64,000 nt of DNA from Gramella sp. Hel_I_59 (GTDB lineage: Bacteria > Bacteroidota > Bacteroidia > Flavobacteriales > Flavobacteriaceae): positions 3,348,001-3,412,000 of the forward strand of contig NZ_VFME01000001.1 in the NCBI RefSeq assembly GCF_006714895.1. The letters run 5' to 3'. The notes beneath the pieces are model-generated. The model was not told the DNA's origin, did not search any database, and worked only from the letters and a program-made list of their open reading frames with translations. Positions 8,782 to 17,996 of the stretch are shown here, piece by piece. How positions within the stretch are numbered: the first letter of the stretch is position 1; every line of letters begins with the position of its first letter. Both the position numbers and the translations under genes were made by a program.

Positions 8782-10370
8782 GGTATGAGCGCTTTTAGAT
8801 CATCCAAAGTATTGGCTTCCTCGATCTTTTTATCCAATCTCCAACGAAGTATCCTGGGGAACCTTGTTGCAACACCACTTTTATGTCTTTTAGATTCTGC
8901 TATTCCTTCAAAAGCAATTTCGAATACGTAATGTGGAGTTACACTTCTAACCGGGCCAAAGCGGTCCAGCGTATTTCGTTTGATCCAGGCATCCAGCTTT
9001 CGGAATTCTTTATCGGTAAGTCCGGAGTAAGCCTTTGCGAAAGTCACCAGTTCCTTTTTTTCTTCATCCCAGAGCCCGAATGTGTAATCTGTAAATAAAT
9101 TACTTCGCCTTCCATGACCTCGCATGGCATAGGTAAGTACTGCATCTATGGTGAGCGGATCAACTTTCCATTTCCACCAGTCGCCTTTTTTTCTTCCTAC
9201 GAGATACGGAGAATCAAGTCTTTTCAGCATTAATCCTTCCGACTTTACTTCTCTCGAATTTTCGCGCTCTACAGCTGCTTCTTCCCAGTTTTTAAATCGT
9301 ATACTTTCTGAAAGATGCAAGGGCAGCTCTTCACTTCGAACTTCGTGATATAGCTTTTCCAGTATCTCACGTCTCTCTCCAAATGCTGTATTCCGAATGT
9401 CTTCACCTTCCCATTCCAGAATATCATAAGCTTTTAAAATAACCGGTGTTTTTTCAAGAAGCTTCTTACTAACATTCTTACGTCCAATCCGCGTTTGCAG
9501 ATCATTAAAAGTTCCAATTTCACCATCTGGAAATGGTAGAATTTCTCCATCGATGACCGTACCATTGGGAACAACGCCAACCAAAGCTTCAAATTCAGGG
9601 TATTTATCGGTTACCAATTCCTCTCCACGTGACCACACAAATAACTGGTCATTTCTAATAATTACCTGCGAACGTATGCCATCCCATTTATGCTCTGCGC
9701 TCCATTCTGAAACGTCTCCAAGTGCATCAGGTTCATCTTCAATGGCGTAAGCCAGATAAAATGGATAAGGTTTTGAAAGAAAATCCTCTTCGTTTTCCTC
9801 GAGAATAAGCTTATTATAGGTAATCTTTGAAGGTTCCCAGTTCCCCATTAATTTATAAGCAAGGATATCTTCATCAATTTCAGTAGCTTTTGCCAGAGCA
9901 CGAGTCATCAATTTCTGACTCACTCCAATTCTAAAACTTCCGGTTATAAGTTTGGTAAAGACGAAACGTTCGTAATAATTCAGATTTAACCAGTTATCAA
10001 AAAGATATTCCTTTTTTACTTCTTCTGGCTTTTTCTTGAGTTCAAGGATCTCCTGTAAGAATTGATTCAGACTCTTTTCCGTAGAACTGTCACTCTTCGG
10101 AATAACAAGGGCAATAGTTTCAGCCAGATCTCCAACAATATGATAGGATTCTTCAAACAGCCAGAGCGGAATATTCGCTAATTCTGAAGCCCATTCCCGC
10201 ATGAGGGTTGTATTTACCGGTCTGGGCGGTCTTCGATGACTTAAAATCGCAATGGTCCAGACTTTGTCTTTGTCTTCAGCATTTTTAAAATACTCGGTAA
10301 GAGCTTCAACTTTCAGGGTAGTTTTATTGGTACTATCCAGTGTTTTGATCAAATCTGCAAATGCTCTCAT
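8778..10370 (-). CDS. ATP-dependent DNA ligase
   Basis: Seals nicks using ATP. The adenylated lysine is K228 in EHKWDGIR, preceded by an N-terminal DNA-binding domain (about residues 1-200). Further nucleotidyltransferase motifs follow: DGEILPF, EGLMLKR and WWKWK. A C-terminal OB domain ends the 530-residue protein. It overlaps the upstream exonuclease gene and the downstream helicase gene by four bases each, which suggests translational coupling. Bacteria also have the NAD-dependent LigA, so this enzyme is probably a repair ligase working with its two partners. Confidence 0.96.
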   Translation of the reverse strand: MRAFADLIKTLDSTNKTTLKVEALTEYFKNAEDKDKVWTIAILSHRRPPRPVNTTLMREWASELANIPLWLFEESYHIVGDLAETIALVIPKSDSSTEKSLNQFLQEILELKKKPEEVKKEYLFDNWLNLNYYERFVFTKLITGSFRIGVSQKLMTRALAKATEIDEDILAYKLMGNWEPSKITYNKLILEENEEDFLSKPYPFYLAYAIEDEPDALGDVSEWSAEHKWDGIRSQVIIRNDQLFVWSRGEELVTDKYPEFEALVGVVPNGTVIDGEILPFPDGEIGTFNDLQTRIGRKNVSKKLLEKTPVILKAYDILEWEGEDIRNTAFGERREILEKLYHEVRSEELPLHLSESIRFKNWEEAAVERENSREVKSEGLMLKRLDSPYLVGRKKGDWWKWKVDPLTIDAVLTYAMRGHGRRSNLFTDYTFGLWDEEKKELVTFAKAYSGLTDKEFRKLDAWIKRNTLDRFGPVRSVTPHYVFEIAFEGIAESKRHKSGVATRFPRILRWRLDKKIEEANTLDDLKALIP

Positions 10371-11389
10371 TCCGAATCCTTTTCTTTATCGCTTTCCAGT
10401 TGCCCAGTCTCACTTTCGTATTGAGTTTCTTCAGTTCGTGCGTCGTAACCCTGTTCGCGCAGATATTTCGAAAATATATCGGTATATCCATGAGTACAAA
10501 TCACTTTTTCACAACCAGTTTCTTTGATAGATGATAATAAACCCTGCCAGTCACAATGATCACTGAGTACAAAGCCTTTATCGATCGCTCTTCTTCTTCT
10601 GGCACCACGAAAAGTCATCCATCCACTGGCTGAGGCGGTTACATAAGGCACCATTTTCCTGATCCAGGTACTTCCATGAGCACTTCCCGGGGCCAGTACG
10701 ATATTACCTTTTAATTCTTCCTTCGTGGTTTCCCTGGTCACTCTTGTAGTTTCATGAAAATCCATTTGAGAACGTAATACTTCTGTCATATTCTCAATGG
10801 CTCCATGAGTATATATTTTTCCAATAGATGGATCTAAATGCTTCAGTAAACGCTGGGCTTTTCCGAGGGAATAACCGAAGAGAACAGAAGTCCTCCCATC
10901 TGCCTGGTTTTGCGCCCACCAGTTATTTATTTCAGCAAAAACCTGCTCCTGTGGAGTCCATTTAAAAGCGGGCAATCCAAAGGTGCATTCAGTAATAAAA
11001 GTGTGGCATTTTACAGGCTCATAAGGGACCGCAACACCATCATCCTCCGTTTTATAATCCCCGGTGAAAACCCAGACTTCACCCTTATACTCGACCCTGA
11101 TCTGGGCAGAACCAATAATATGACCTGCTGGATGCAACGAAAATTTCACTCCGTTGATCGTAAAGATTTCATTCCACTTCTTGCCGGTGACATTAATTTC
11201 TCCCAGCCTGTGACTAATAATAGGTACATTGCTGTGATGCGTTATATATTTTTTGTGACCATACCTGCTATGATCTGCATGACCATGTGATATAATCGCT
11301 TTATCCACAGGTTTCCACGGATCCAGATATACATCTGCAGCAGCACAGTAAATTCCTTTGTCATTAAAAGCCAGTAGCGGTGTTTCCAT
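10367..11389 (-). CDS. Ligase-associated MBL-fold exonuclease
   Basis: Metallo-beta-lactamase-fold nuclease related to SNM1/Pso2 and archaeal mRNA 3'-end factors. The metal-binding HGHADHS motif is near residue 36, HPAGHIIGSAQI gives a later ligand, and FVLSDHCDW supplies the beta-CASP-type histidine near residue 270. The 340-residue length fits the ligase-associated exonuclease group. It is the first gene of the repair operon, and its final ATGA overlaps the ligase start. The charged C-terminal tail after about residue 320 is rich in Glu and Asp. Substrate polarity cannot be read from the sequence. Confidence 0.93.
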   Translation of the reverse strand: METPLLAFNDKGIYCAAADVYLDPWKPVDKAIISHGHADHSRYGHKKYITHHSNVPIISHRLGEINVTGKKWNEIFTINGVKFSLHPAGHIIGSAQIRVEYKGEVWVFTGDYKTEDDGVAVPYEPVKCHTFITECTFGLPAFKWTPQEQVFAEINNWWAQNQADGRTSVLFGYSLGKAQRLLKHLDPSIGKIYTHGAIENMTEVLRSQMDFHETTRVTRETTKEELKGNIVLAPGSAHGSTWIRKMVPYVTASASGWMTFRGARRRRAIDKGFVLSDHCDWQGLLSSIKETGCEKVICTHGYTDIFSKYLREQGYDARTEETQYESETGQLESDKEKDSE

Positions 11390-11510
11390 AAATTCTGAAG
11401 AAAATTGAATTTAAATAATACTCGATTCAAACGGAAAGGATTAAGAAAAGATTAGCGAACGACTAGCAAGAATAATGCTGGCTTTGCGTAATTAAAGTGT
11501 GGGATATCTT

Positions 11511-11518
11511 TATATTTG
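11511..11518 (+). promoter_or_regulatory. Bacteroidota -7 promoter box for the TerB gene
   Basis: TATATTTG is an exact match to TAnnTTTG and lies 22 bases before the ATG at 11540. A TTTG at 11483-11486 is a possible -33 box, but the 24-base spacer is longer than usual. A short leader of about 15 bases is implied. Confidence 0.6.
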
Positions 11519-11539
11519 TAAGACTAAATTATACTACAA

Positions 11540-11971
11540 ATGTCCTTTTCAGATTTATTTGGCTCAGGAGAGCATCTAAGAAACTTAAGTCATTTCGCAT
11601 CGATCGTAAATCTTGCAGCCATTGACGGTGAGATTAATGATAGAGAAGAGAAATTACTTCAAAGATTTGCCCGTAAACTGGATATTAACGAAGCTGAATA
11701 TGCTAAGGTGATCGAAAACCCAAAAGCATTTCCTCTTACTGGATCCAATAGTGTTGAAAGAAGATTAGAGCGCCTGCACGATCTTTTCAAGATCATCTTT
11801 GCAGATAATGAGATCGACGAAGAAGAAACTGAACTTATTAAGCGCTACGCGATAGGCCTTGGTTTTTCCAGCCAGGCTTCTGAAGGAATTATCGAGCGTT
11901 CTATCCAGATCTTTAGCGGACAGTTAAACTTCGATGATTATCGTTATTTGCTTGAGAAAGATAATGACTGA
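11540..11971 (+). CDS. TerB-family protein
   Basis: The 143-residue all-helical acidic protein shows the paired TerB signatures [19 protein letters not shown] (about residues 27-46) and [18 protein letters not shown] (about 90-108), each with acidic residues that can bind metal. TerB proteins are linked to tellurite resistance and stress-response membrane complexes, but many stand alone as here and have no proven role. A strong -7 box lies 22 bases upstream. The 3' end overlaps the converging fbp gene by 28 bases. Confidence 0.88.
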   Translation: MSFSDLFGSGEHLRNLSHFASIVNLAAIDGEINDREEKLLQRFARKLDINEAEYAKVIENPKAFPLTGSNSVERRLERLHDLFKIIFADNEIDEEETELIKRYAIGLGFSSQASEGIIERSIQIFSGQLNFDDYRYLLEKDND

Positions 11972-12990
11972 GACTGATCTTCAGTTTCAGCTTTACGCAT
12001 AAATTCTTCAGCTTTTTCCACCATTTTCCTGCTTCCGCAGAAGAAAGGCACACGTTCGTGAAGCTCAGTAGGTTTTATATCCATAATTCTCTGGAAACCA
12101 TCACTGGCTTTACCTCCCGCCTGCTCTGTTAAATATGCAAATGGATTGCACTCATAAAGAAGTCTCAATTTCCCATTATTGGCTTTGGAACTCTTAGGGT
12201 ACATGAAGATACCACCTTTAATCATATTCCGGTGAATATCTGATACCATCGAACCAATATACCTGGAAGTATAAGGACGATCTCCCTGTTCCTCCTGGCA
12301 GTATTTGATATAATCTTTTACACCCTGTGGGAAATGTATGTAATTCCCTTCATTAATGGAATAGATCCTTCCATCTTCAGGAAATTTCATATCAGGATGA
12401 GAAAGATACCAGGATCCCAGTGCAGGATTTAATGTAAATCCATTCACTCCATGACCTGTCGTATATACCAACATCGTTGAAGTTCCATAAATAATATATC
12501 CTGCGGCCACCTGCATATTCCCGGGTTGAAGAAAATCCTCCTTCTGAACAGGAGTCCCAATAGGTGTCACTCTTTGATAGATCGAGAAAATAGTTCCTAC
12601 AGATACGTTTACGTCTATATTCGAACTACCATCCAGCGGATCCATTAATACAACATATTTATTTTTATGATCGCGTTTATGCCCTTCGATCCGGATAAAA
12701 TCATCATTCTCTTCGGAAGCGATTCCACAAACGATCTCCCGATTCGTTAGGGTCTGAATAAACTTATTATTCGCATAGACATCCAGCTTTTGCTGGTCTT
12801 CACCCTGAATGTTAGTCTCGCCATAAGCCCCGATGATATCCACTAGTCCGGCTTTATTCACCTCGTGATTTACTACTTTGGCAGCTAGCCGAATAGAATT
12901 GATAAGTCTGGATAACTCTCCGGAAGAACCCGGGAAATCTGACTGGTTTTCAATGATAAATTCTCCGAGAGTTTGATTTGGCTTAGACAT
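11944..12990 (-). CDS. fbp: Class 1 fructose-1,6-bisphosphatase
   Basis: Gluconeogenic enzyme that hydrolyses fructose 1,6-bisphosphate to fructose 6-phosphate. The metal-binding core is intact: ASEEND near residue 90 and [13 protein letters not shown] near 117-129. The substrate-binding region includes [11 protein letters not shown] and the C-terminal [20 protein letters not shown]. At 348 residues it is full length. It is monocistronic and converges on the TerB gene with a 28-base overlap. Confidence 0.97.
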   Translation of the reverse strand: MSKPNQTLGEFIIENQSDFPGSSGELSRLINSIRLAAKVVNHEVNKAGLVDIIGAYGETNIQGEDQQKLDVYANNKFIQTLTNREIVCGIASEENDDFIRIEGHKRDHKNKYVVLMDPLDGSSNIDVNVSVGTIFSIYQRVTPIGTPVQKEDFLQPGNMQVAAGYIIYGTSTMLVYTTGHGVNGFTLNPALGSWYLSHPDMKFPEDGRIYSINEGNYIHFPQGVKDYIKYCQEEQGDRPYTSRYIGSMVSDIHRNMIKGGIFMYPKSSKANNGKLRLLYECNPFAYLTEQAGGKASDGFQRIMDIKPTELHERVPFFCGSRKMVEKAEEFMRKAETEDQSQSLSFSSK

Positions 12991-13042
12991 GAAATTGGGT
13001 TTCTGGCCGCTAAAGTATTAAATTTTGATCTTACTATAACGA

Positions 13043-13075
13043 TTTCGCTGGCAATACTACTATTGTTTAAATTTG
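13043..13075 (+). promoter_or_regulatory. Promoter for the first GNAT gene
   Basis: A TTTC -33-like element (13043-13046), a 21-base spacer and an exact -7 box TAAATTTG (13068-13075), 15 bases before the start codon. A second exact box, TATTTTTG at 13613-13620, stands before the second GNAT gene, so that gene can also be started separately. Confidence 0.55.
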
Positions 13076-13090
13076 TAGAAAAGTATTTAT

Positions 13091-13579
13091 ATGGAAATTA
13101 ACATTAGAAAGGCGGAAGCCCGGGACATGCAGGACGTTCTCGATCTTATAAAGGAACTCGCAATCTTCGAAAAGGAGCCAGACGCAGTGATTATTTCAGT
13201 AAAAGATCTTATACAAGATGGTTTTGGTGAGCAACCTCTTTTCACCTGCTTTGTTGCTGAAGTTGAAGGGAAGATCCACGGAATGGCTCTTATATATTTC
13301 AGGTATTCAACCTGGAAGGGAAAAACTGTTCATCTTGAGGATCTGGTGGTTCGGGAAAGCTACAGAGGCAAAGGCCTGGGATCTGCTCTTTACAGCCGGG
13401 TGATCAAATTTGCTTCCGAAGAAAATGTAAAAAGAACAGAATGGGTGGTTCTAAACTGGAATAAAGATGCTGCCGATTTCTATCGCAGAAGTGGTGCTAA
13501 TGTCATGCAGGACTGGGATACGGTACAAATGGATGCAGATGGAATGCATGCCTATCTCCAAAATAAAAATATGCTTTAA
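13091..13579 (+). CDS. GNAT acetyltransferase, spermidine/thialysine N-acetyltransferase-like
   Basis: Acetyl-CoA-dependent N-acetyltransferase of 162 residues. The acetyl-CoA loop RGKGLGSALY is at about residues 95-104. The VHLEDLVVRESYRG strand and ADFYRRSGA C-terminal helix match the eukaryotic SSAT/thialysine acetyltransferase group closely, as does the opening DVLDLIKELAIFEKEPD. Likely substrates are polyamines or lysine analogues; this is inferred from family similarity. A closely related paralogue follows 55 bases downstream on the same strand. Confidence 0.88.
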   Translation: MEINIRKAEARDMQDVLDLIKELAIFEKEPDAVIISVKDLIQDGFGEQPLFTCFVAEVEGKIHGMALIYFRYSTWKGKTVHLEDLVVRESYRGKGLGSALYSRVIKFASEENVKRTEWVVLNWNKDAADFYRRSGANVMQDWDTVQMDADGMHAYLQNKNML

Positions 13580-13634
13580 TAAGGCTTTAATAGACTTATC
13601 ATCTACAATCCCTATTTTTGTTAAAATTTGACTT

Positions 13635-14108
13635 ATGGAATATACAATTAGAGAGGCCAGACGTGAAGACATGCGGGATGTTCTGGAACTTATAAAAGAA
13701 CTTGCCGCACATGAAAACCATCTCGATGATGTAGAGGTAGATGTTGCCGCACTGGAAAAAGAAGGTTTTGAACATGAAAACTTTAAATGTTTTGTAGCCG
13801 ATGTTTCCGGAAAGATCGAAGGAATGGCGTTGGTATACTTCAGGTTTTCTACCTGGAAAGGAAGAACCGTACACCTTGAAGATCTTATCGTTCGTGAAAG
13901 TATGCGTGGAACAGGTCTTGGCGGAGCTTTATACCAGCAAGTTGTGAAATATGGTCATGAACATGGCGTTAAACGTATAGAATGGGTCGTTTCAGAAGGA
14001 AATAGAAATGCGATCGAATTTTACGAAAATACGGGTGCGCAGATAAAGGAGAGCTGGAAGACCGTGCATATGGAAGAAAGTGGCATCCATAAAAATGTGA
14101 AAAAATAG
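13635..14108 (+). CDS. GNAT acetyltransferase, paralogue of the preceding gene
   Basis: The 157-residue protein shares the same plan as its upstream neighbour: DVLELIKELAAHE at the start, FSTWKGRTVHLEDLIVRES in the middle, RGTGLGGALYQQV as the acetyl-CoA loop, and AIEFYENTGA near the end. Identity is clearly high, indicating a tandem duplication followed by divergence. A TATTTTTG box lies 15 bases upstream. Its TAG stop overlaps by one base the GTG start of the aspartate kinase gene, so the two are probably translationally coupled. Confidence 0.88.
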   Translation: MEYTIREARREDMRDVLELIKELAAHENHLDDVEVDVAALEKEGFEHENFKCFVADVSGKIEGMALVYFRFSTWKGRTVHLEDLIVRESMRGTGLGGALYQQVVKYGHEHGVKRIEWVVSEGNRNAIEFYENTGAQIKESWKTVHMEESGIHKNVKK

Positions 14109-15361
14109 TGATCAAAGTATTTAAGTTTGGTGGTGCTTCAGTAAAAGATGCTGAGGGCGTACGTAATCTTTTGAAGGTTCTTGAAGTTACTGGAACTGCA
14201 GAAAAACTGATCGTAATTTCTGCGATGGGTAAAACAACGAATGCTTTAGAGTTTGTTGTACAGGAATACCTGCAAAATTCCAGAGTTTCAAGTACCCTGG
14301 AAGAGGTGAAAACCTATCATCTGGAGATCATGCAGGAGCTTTTTCCAGATACAAGAGCAAAGGTTTTTACTAAAATTCAAAGGCTTTTTACCGAACTTGA
14401 AAACTTTTTAGAACATAATAAATCAATACAATACGATTTCGTTTATGATCAAGTGGTGAGCTTTGGTGAATTGCTTTCTACCACTATTGTTAGCGAGTAC
14501 CTTAATGCTCAACAGATTCCATCACAATGGCTTGATGCCCGACAATTTATTAAAACCGATAGTACTAATCGGGAAGCTCAGGTAAACTGGAGTAAAACTC
14601 AGGACCTCGTACTCAGCCATATCGATACGTCAAGGCTAAATATCACTCAGGGTTTTATTGCTTCAGATGCGAACAATTTCACGACGACATTAGGTCGGGA
14701 AGGATCAGATTATTCAGCTGCGATCCTGGCCTATTGCCTTAACGCTGAAAATGTGACGATCTGGAAAGATGTGCCTGGAGTTCTGAATGCAGATCCGCGG
14801 CACTTCACTGAAACTCATTTACTCAACCAGATCTCCTATGAAGAGGCTATAGAACTTGCGTTTTATGGTGCTTCAGTGATACACCCAAAAACATTACAGC
14901 CATTACAAAGAAAGGAAATACCGCTTTATGTTCGCTCTTTTATTAATCCTGCGGAAGAAGGTACTGCTGTAAGTAAAGGCAGGACTATTTTTCCTGAAGT
15001 ACCCTGCTTTATCGTAAAGAAAAATCAGGTATTGATCTCATTGTCTTCCCTGGATTTCAGCTTTATGGTGGAAGAGAATATTTCTGAAATATTCCGGCTT
15101 TTCCATAAATATCAGATGAAGGTGGATCTTATTCAAAATTCGGCTATTAGTTTCAAGGTTTGCGTAGATAATAAATTCAACCAGCTTGAAAAACTTATCC
15201 AGCATCTCAAGGCTCGGTTCAAAGTGGATTACAAGACAGGTGTTTCTCTTTATACTATCAGGCATTTCAATGCTGAAGCGATCGCTAGCCTGGAAAAGGA
15301 TAAAACCGTACTTTTAAAACAATTGACTCAAAACACCGTTCAACTGGTAGCTGAAGATTGA
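14108..15361 (+). CDS. lysC: Monofunctional aspartate kinase
   Basis: Phosphorylates L-aspartate, the first step to lysine, threonine, methionine and diaminopimelate. The N-terminal KVFKFGGASVKDAEGV is the classic kinase opening; TTLGREGSDYSAAILAYCL and WKDVPGVLNADPR are catalytic and ATP-site motifs. Residues about 300-417 form an ACT-like regulatory region. No homoserine dehydrogenase domain is fused. The start is GTG, overlapping the previous stop by one base. The symbol is given by function; other aspartokinases may exist elsewhere in the genome. Confidence 0.92.
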   Translation: MIKVFKFGGASVKDAEGVRNLLKVLEVTGTAEKLIVISAMGKTTNALEFVVQEYLQNSRVSSTLEEVKTYHLEIMQELFPDTRAKVFTKIQRLFTELENFLEHNKSIQYDFVYDQVVSFGELLSTTIVSEYLNAQQIPSQWLDARQFIKTDSTNREAQVNWSKTQDLVLSHIDTSRLNITQGFIASDANNFTTTLGREGSDYSAAILAYCLNAENVTIWKDVPGVLNADPRHFTETHLLNQISYEEAIELAFYGASVIHPKTLQPLQRKEIPLYVRSFINPAEEGTAVSKGRTIFPEVPCFIVKKNQVLISLSSLDFSFMVEENISEIFRLFHKYQMKVDLIQNSAISFKVCVDNKFNQLEKLIQHLKARFKVDYKTGVSLYTIRHFNAEAIASLEKDKTVLLKQLTQNTVQLVAED

Positions 15362-15394
15362 TTTTAGGTCAAAAACTAACTAAACCAGGCAACT

Positions 15395-17206
15395 ATGGGA
15401 ATTGTAAGTGCAAGAGAAGTAGCCAAAGTGATGAATCTTCGCAAATTTGGTTTTCTTGGTGACAGCATAGGCTGGTTGATCCTTAAAACCACGAAACTTT
15501 CCCGTATTAATCGTGAATACGATAAACGCAAAAACCTTAACGGAATTGAGTTTATAGACTCTATTCTGAATGAATTTGAGATCGATTATGATATTCCGGA
15601 AAAAGACCTGAAAAGGATTCCAAAAGATGGTTCTTTTATCACTGTTTCTAATCATCCTCTGGGAGGGATTGATGGAATGATCCTGATGAAGCTGGTTCTG
15701 GAAAAAAGACCCGATTATAAGGTTATTGCGAATTTTCTTTTGCACCGTCTCGATCCACTCAAACCATACATCCTGCCGGTAAATCCTTTCGAAGACCATA
15801 AGGATGCCAAGTCCAGTCTGGGAGGAATGAAAAGATCGATCGCACATCTCAAAGCCGGGAACGCGCTGGGAATTTTTCCTGCCGGGGAAGTTTCAACAAG
15901 CAAGGACAAGCATTTGATCGTGGATAAACCCTGGGAACCTTCAGCCATGAAACTTATTCAAAAATCAAAAGTGCCGGTGCTTCCTATCTATTTCCATGCT
16001 AAGAACAGCGTATTTTTCTATCGCCTGGCTAGTATGAGTGATGTGCTGCGTACAGCAAAGTTACCTAGTGAGATGCTTTCACAGAAGCGTAGAAAAATAA
16101 AGGTTCGAATAGGTCATCCAATTTCAGTAGAAGATCAGAAAGAACATACGAATCTGGAAGCGTATACCGCATTTTTACGACGGAAAACATATATGCTTGC
16201 CAATGTTTTTGAAAAGAAAAATTTACTGTCCAAACTTCCCAGAACACTAAAAATCCCCAGATCTCCGAAAGATGTTGCTGAAGAAACCAATTCAGAATTA
16301 ATGAGTCTTGAAGTGGAGAATTGCAGGAGAATGGATAAACGGCTGCTGCAAAGTAAAAATTACGAGGTGTTTCTTGCCAAACGTGAAGTGATCCCAAACA
16401 TCCTGAATGAAATTGGCAGATTAAGAGAGATCACTTTTCGTGAGGTAGGAGAAGGCACCAATAAAAGTGTGGACCTAGACAAATTCGATGATCATTATCA
16501 TCATTTGTTCCTATGGGATCGTGAAGCTGAAAAGATCGCCGGCGCCTACAGAATGGGAATGGGAAATGAGATTTTCGCAGCGCATGGAATTGATGGTTTC
16601 TACCTGCAGGACCTGTTTGGTTTTGAACCAGAACTTTATAAAATGATGAGCGAGAGCATCGAAATGGGTCGTGCGTTTATCATTAAAGAATACCAGCTAA
16701 AGCCAATGCCTTTGTTCTTATTATGGAAAGGAATTGTGCATTGCACCTTACGATTTCCGGAGCATAAGTATCTGATTGGCGGAGTCACCATAAGTGACAA
16801 ATTCAGTAATTTTTCAAAATCTCTCATGATCGAATTCATGAAATCCAATTATTACGATCCCTATGTTGCCCAGTATGTTCACCCAAAGAAAGAATTTAAA
16901 GTAAAACTTGTCGATGCCGATAAAGATCTTGTCTTTGATGAAAGTGAAGCTGACCTTAACAAATTTGACCGCATCATAGATGAGCTGGAACCTGAAAATC
17001 TAAGACTTCCGGTGCTTATAAAAAAATATATCAAGCAAAATGCCAAGGTGGTTGCGTTTAACGTAGACCCATTGTTCAATGATGCGGTAGACGGACTCAT
17101 GTATATAAGGATTGCTGATCTACCGGAGAGCACAGTCAAACCGGTGATGGAAGAGTTTCAAAAAGAACTTGAAGAGCGGGCGGCGGCAACTGCAAAAGAT
17201 AAATAA
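15395..17206 (+). CDS. olsF: Bifunctional acyltransferase, OlsF-like (ornithine lipid synthesis)
   Basis: The 603-residue fusion has an N-terminal lysophospholipid-type acyltransferase domain (NHPLGGIDG with H87 and D93; FPAGEVS near 168) and a C-terminal GNAT-like acyl-ACP N-acyltransferase domain (about 320-520, AGAYRMGMGNEI, FLWKGIVHC, SDKFSNFSKSL). This order matches OlsF of Serratia and Flavobacterium johnsoniae, where the C-terminal half makes lyso-ornithine lipid and the N-terminal half adds the second acyl chain. Acyl transfer to glycine or another amino acid is an alternative. It acts at the inner membrane. A charged C-terminal tail follows residue 560. Confidence 0.78.
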   Translation: MGIVSAREVAKVMNLRKFGFLGDSIGWLILKTTKLSRINREYDKRKNLNGIEFIDSILNEFEIDYDIPEKDLKRIPKDGSFITVSNHPLGGIDGMILMKLVLEKRPDYKVIANFLLHRLDPLKPYILPVNPFEDHKDAKSSLGGMKRSIAHLKAGNALGIFPAGEVSTSKDKHLIVDKPWEPSAMKLIQKSKVPVLPIYFHAKNSVFFYRLASMSDVLRTAKLPSEMLSQKRRKIKVRIGHPISVEDQKEHTNLEAYTAFLRRKTYMLANVFEKKNLLSKLPRTLKIPRSPKDVAEETNSELMSLEVENCRRMDKRLLQSKNYEVFLAKREVIPNILNEIGRLREITFREVGEGTNKSVDLDKFDDHYHHLFLWDREAEKIAGAYRMGMGNEIFAAHGIDGFYLQDLFGFEPELYKMMSESIEMGRAFIIKEYQLKPMPLFLLWKGIVHCTLRFPEHKYLIGGVTISDKFSNFSKSLMIEFMKSNYYDPYVAQYVHPKKEFKVKLVDADKDLVFDESEADLNKFDRIIDELEPENLRLPVLIKKYIKQNAKVVAFNVDPLFNDAVDGLMYIRIADLPESTVKPVMEEFQKELEERAAATAKDK

Positions 17207-17292
17207 GCTGCTGTTAAGATACTGTTATTCTGATGTTTTTACTGGACATTGGAAAGCCTGATTCTTAACTTGCAAATCTAAACGCTAACAAC

Positions 17293-17946
17293 ATGGAAAA
17301 TATATTAATAGCCGGTGCAACCGGTGCAACAGGAAAAAGAGTAATCGAAATCCTGAACAATTCTGAAAGTTTTAATCCGCTGGCACTTATTCGAAAAGAA
17401 GAACAAAGACAGCAATTTGAAGATATGGATGTAGAAGCTGTGATGGGAGATCTTGAAGGAGATGTAAGTCACACCATGAAAGGAATTGATAAAGTGATCT
17501 TCGCCGCAGGATCTGGTGGAGGAACCAGTGAGGAAAAAACTATTGCTGTAGACCAGGAAGGTGCTAAAAAACTTATTGATGCAGCGAAAAATTCCAATGT
17601 TCAGAAATTTGTAATGTTGAGCGCAATGGCAGCAGATGAGCCATCAAAAAATGAAGATCTTAAGCATTATCTTGAAGCGAAAAAAGAAGCTGACGACTAT
17701 CTTCGCGCAAGTGGATTGAATTATACAATCGTTAGACCAGGTGCGTTGACCGATGATCTTGGCCTTGCTAAAGTTGAAGTTGCAGAAGGTTCACTTGGAA
17801 AACGAGGAGAGATCTCCAGAGATGATGTAGCATTTTTACTGGTAATGTCACTGGCAGATCCATTAGTTAAGAATATGACTTTTGAGGCAATTGAAGGTCA
17901 ACAATCTATAAAAGAAGCTTTATTAGATCTTACCACTAAAGCTTAA
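17293..17946 (+). CDS. Atypical short-chain dehydrogenase, NAD(P)-binding
   Basis: The 217-residue Rossmann protein starts with the nucleotide loop AGATGATGKRV (residues 6-16). It has the FVMLSAMAAD and LNYTIVRPGAL segments typical of the NmrA-like/SDR_a5 group (YwnB or YhfK-like). The catalytic Tyr of classical SDRs is replaced by the usual atypical arrangement (HYLEAKKEADDYL). Likely a redox sensor or small-substrate reductase; no substrate can be assigned. It is monocistronic and ends at a bidirectional terminator. Confidence 0.85.
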   Translation: MENILIAGATGATGKRVIEILNNSESFNPLALIRKEEQRQQFEDMDVEAVMGDLEGDVSHTMKGIDKVIFAAGSGGGTSEEKTIAVDQEGAKKLIDAAKNSNVQKFVMLSAMAADEPSKNEDLKHYLEAKKEADDYLRASGLNYTIVRPGALTDDLGLAKVEVAEGSLGKRGEISRDDVAFLLVMSLADPLVKNMTFEAIEGQQSIKEALLDLTTKA

Positions 17947-17963
17947 ATAACATATTGAATCAA

Positions 17964-17996
17964 GAAAAAAGCCATGCTATGCATGGCTTTTTTTTA
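17964..17996. terminator. Bidirectional intrinsic terminator
   Basis: Perfect stem GCCATGC (17971-17977) with GCATGGC (17981-17987) around a three-base loop. It is flanked by an A-run on the left and a T-run on the right, so it can end both the SDR gene and the converging VOC gene. Confidence 0.9.

Noticed and set aside
10252..10527. Plus-strand frame over the ligase-exonuclease junction
   Set aside because: It is antisense to two strongly supported overlapping genes and carries no family signal.
15380..15847. 155-codon minus-strand frame
   Set aside because: Antisense to the OlsF-type acyltransferase coding sequence, with no recognisable family features.
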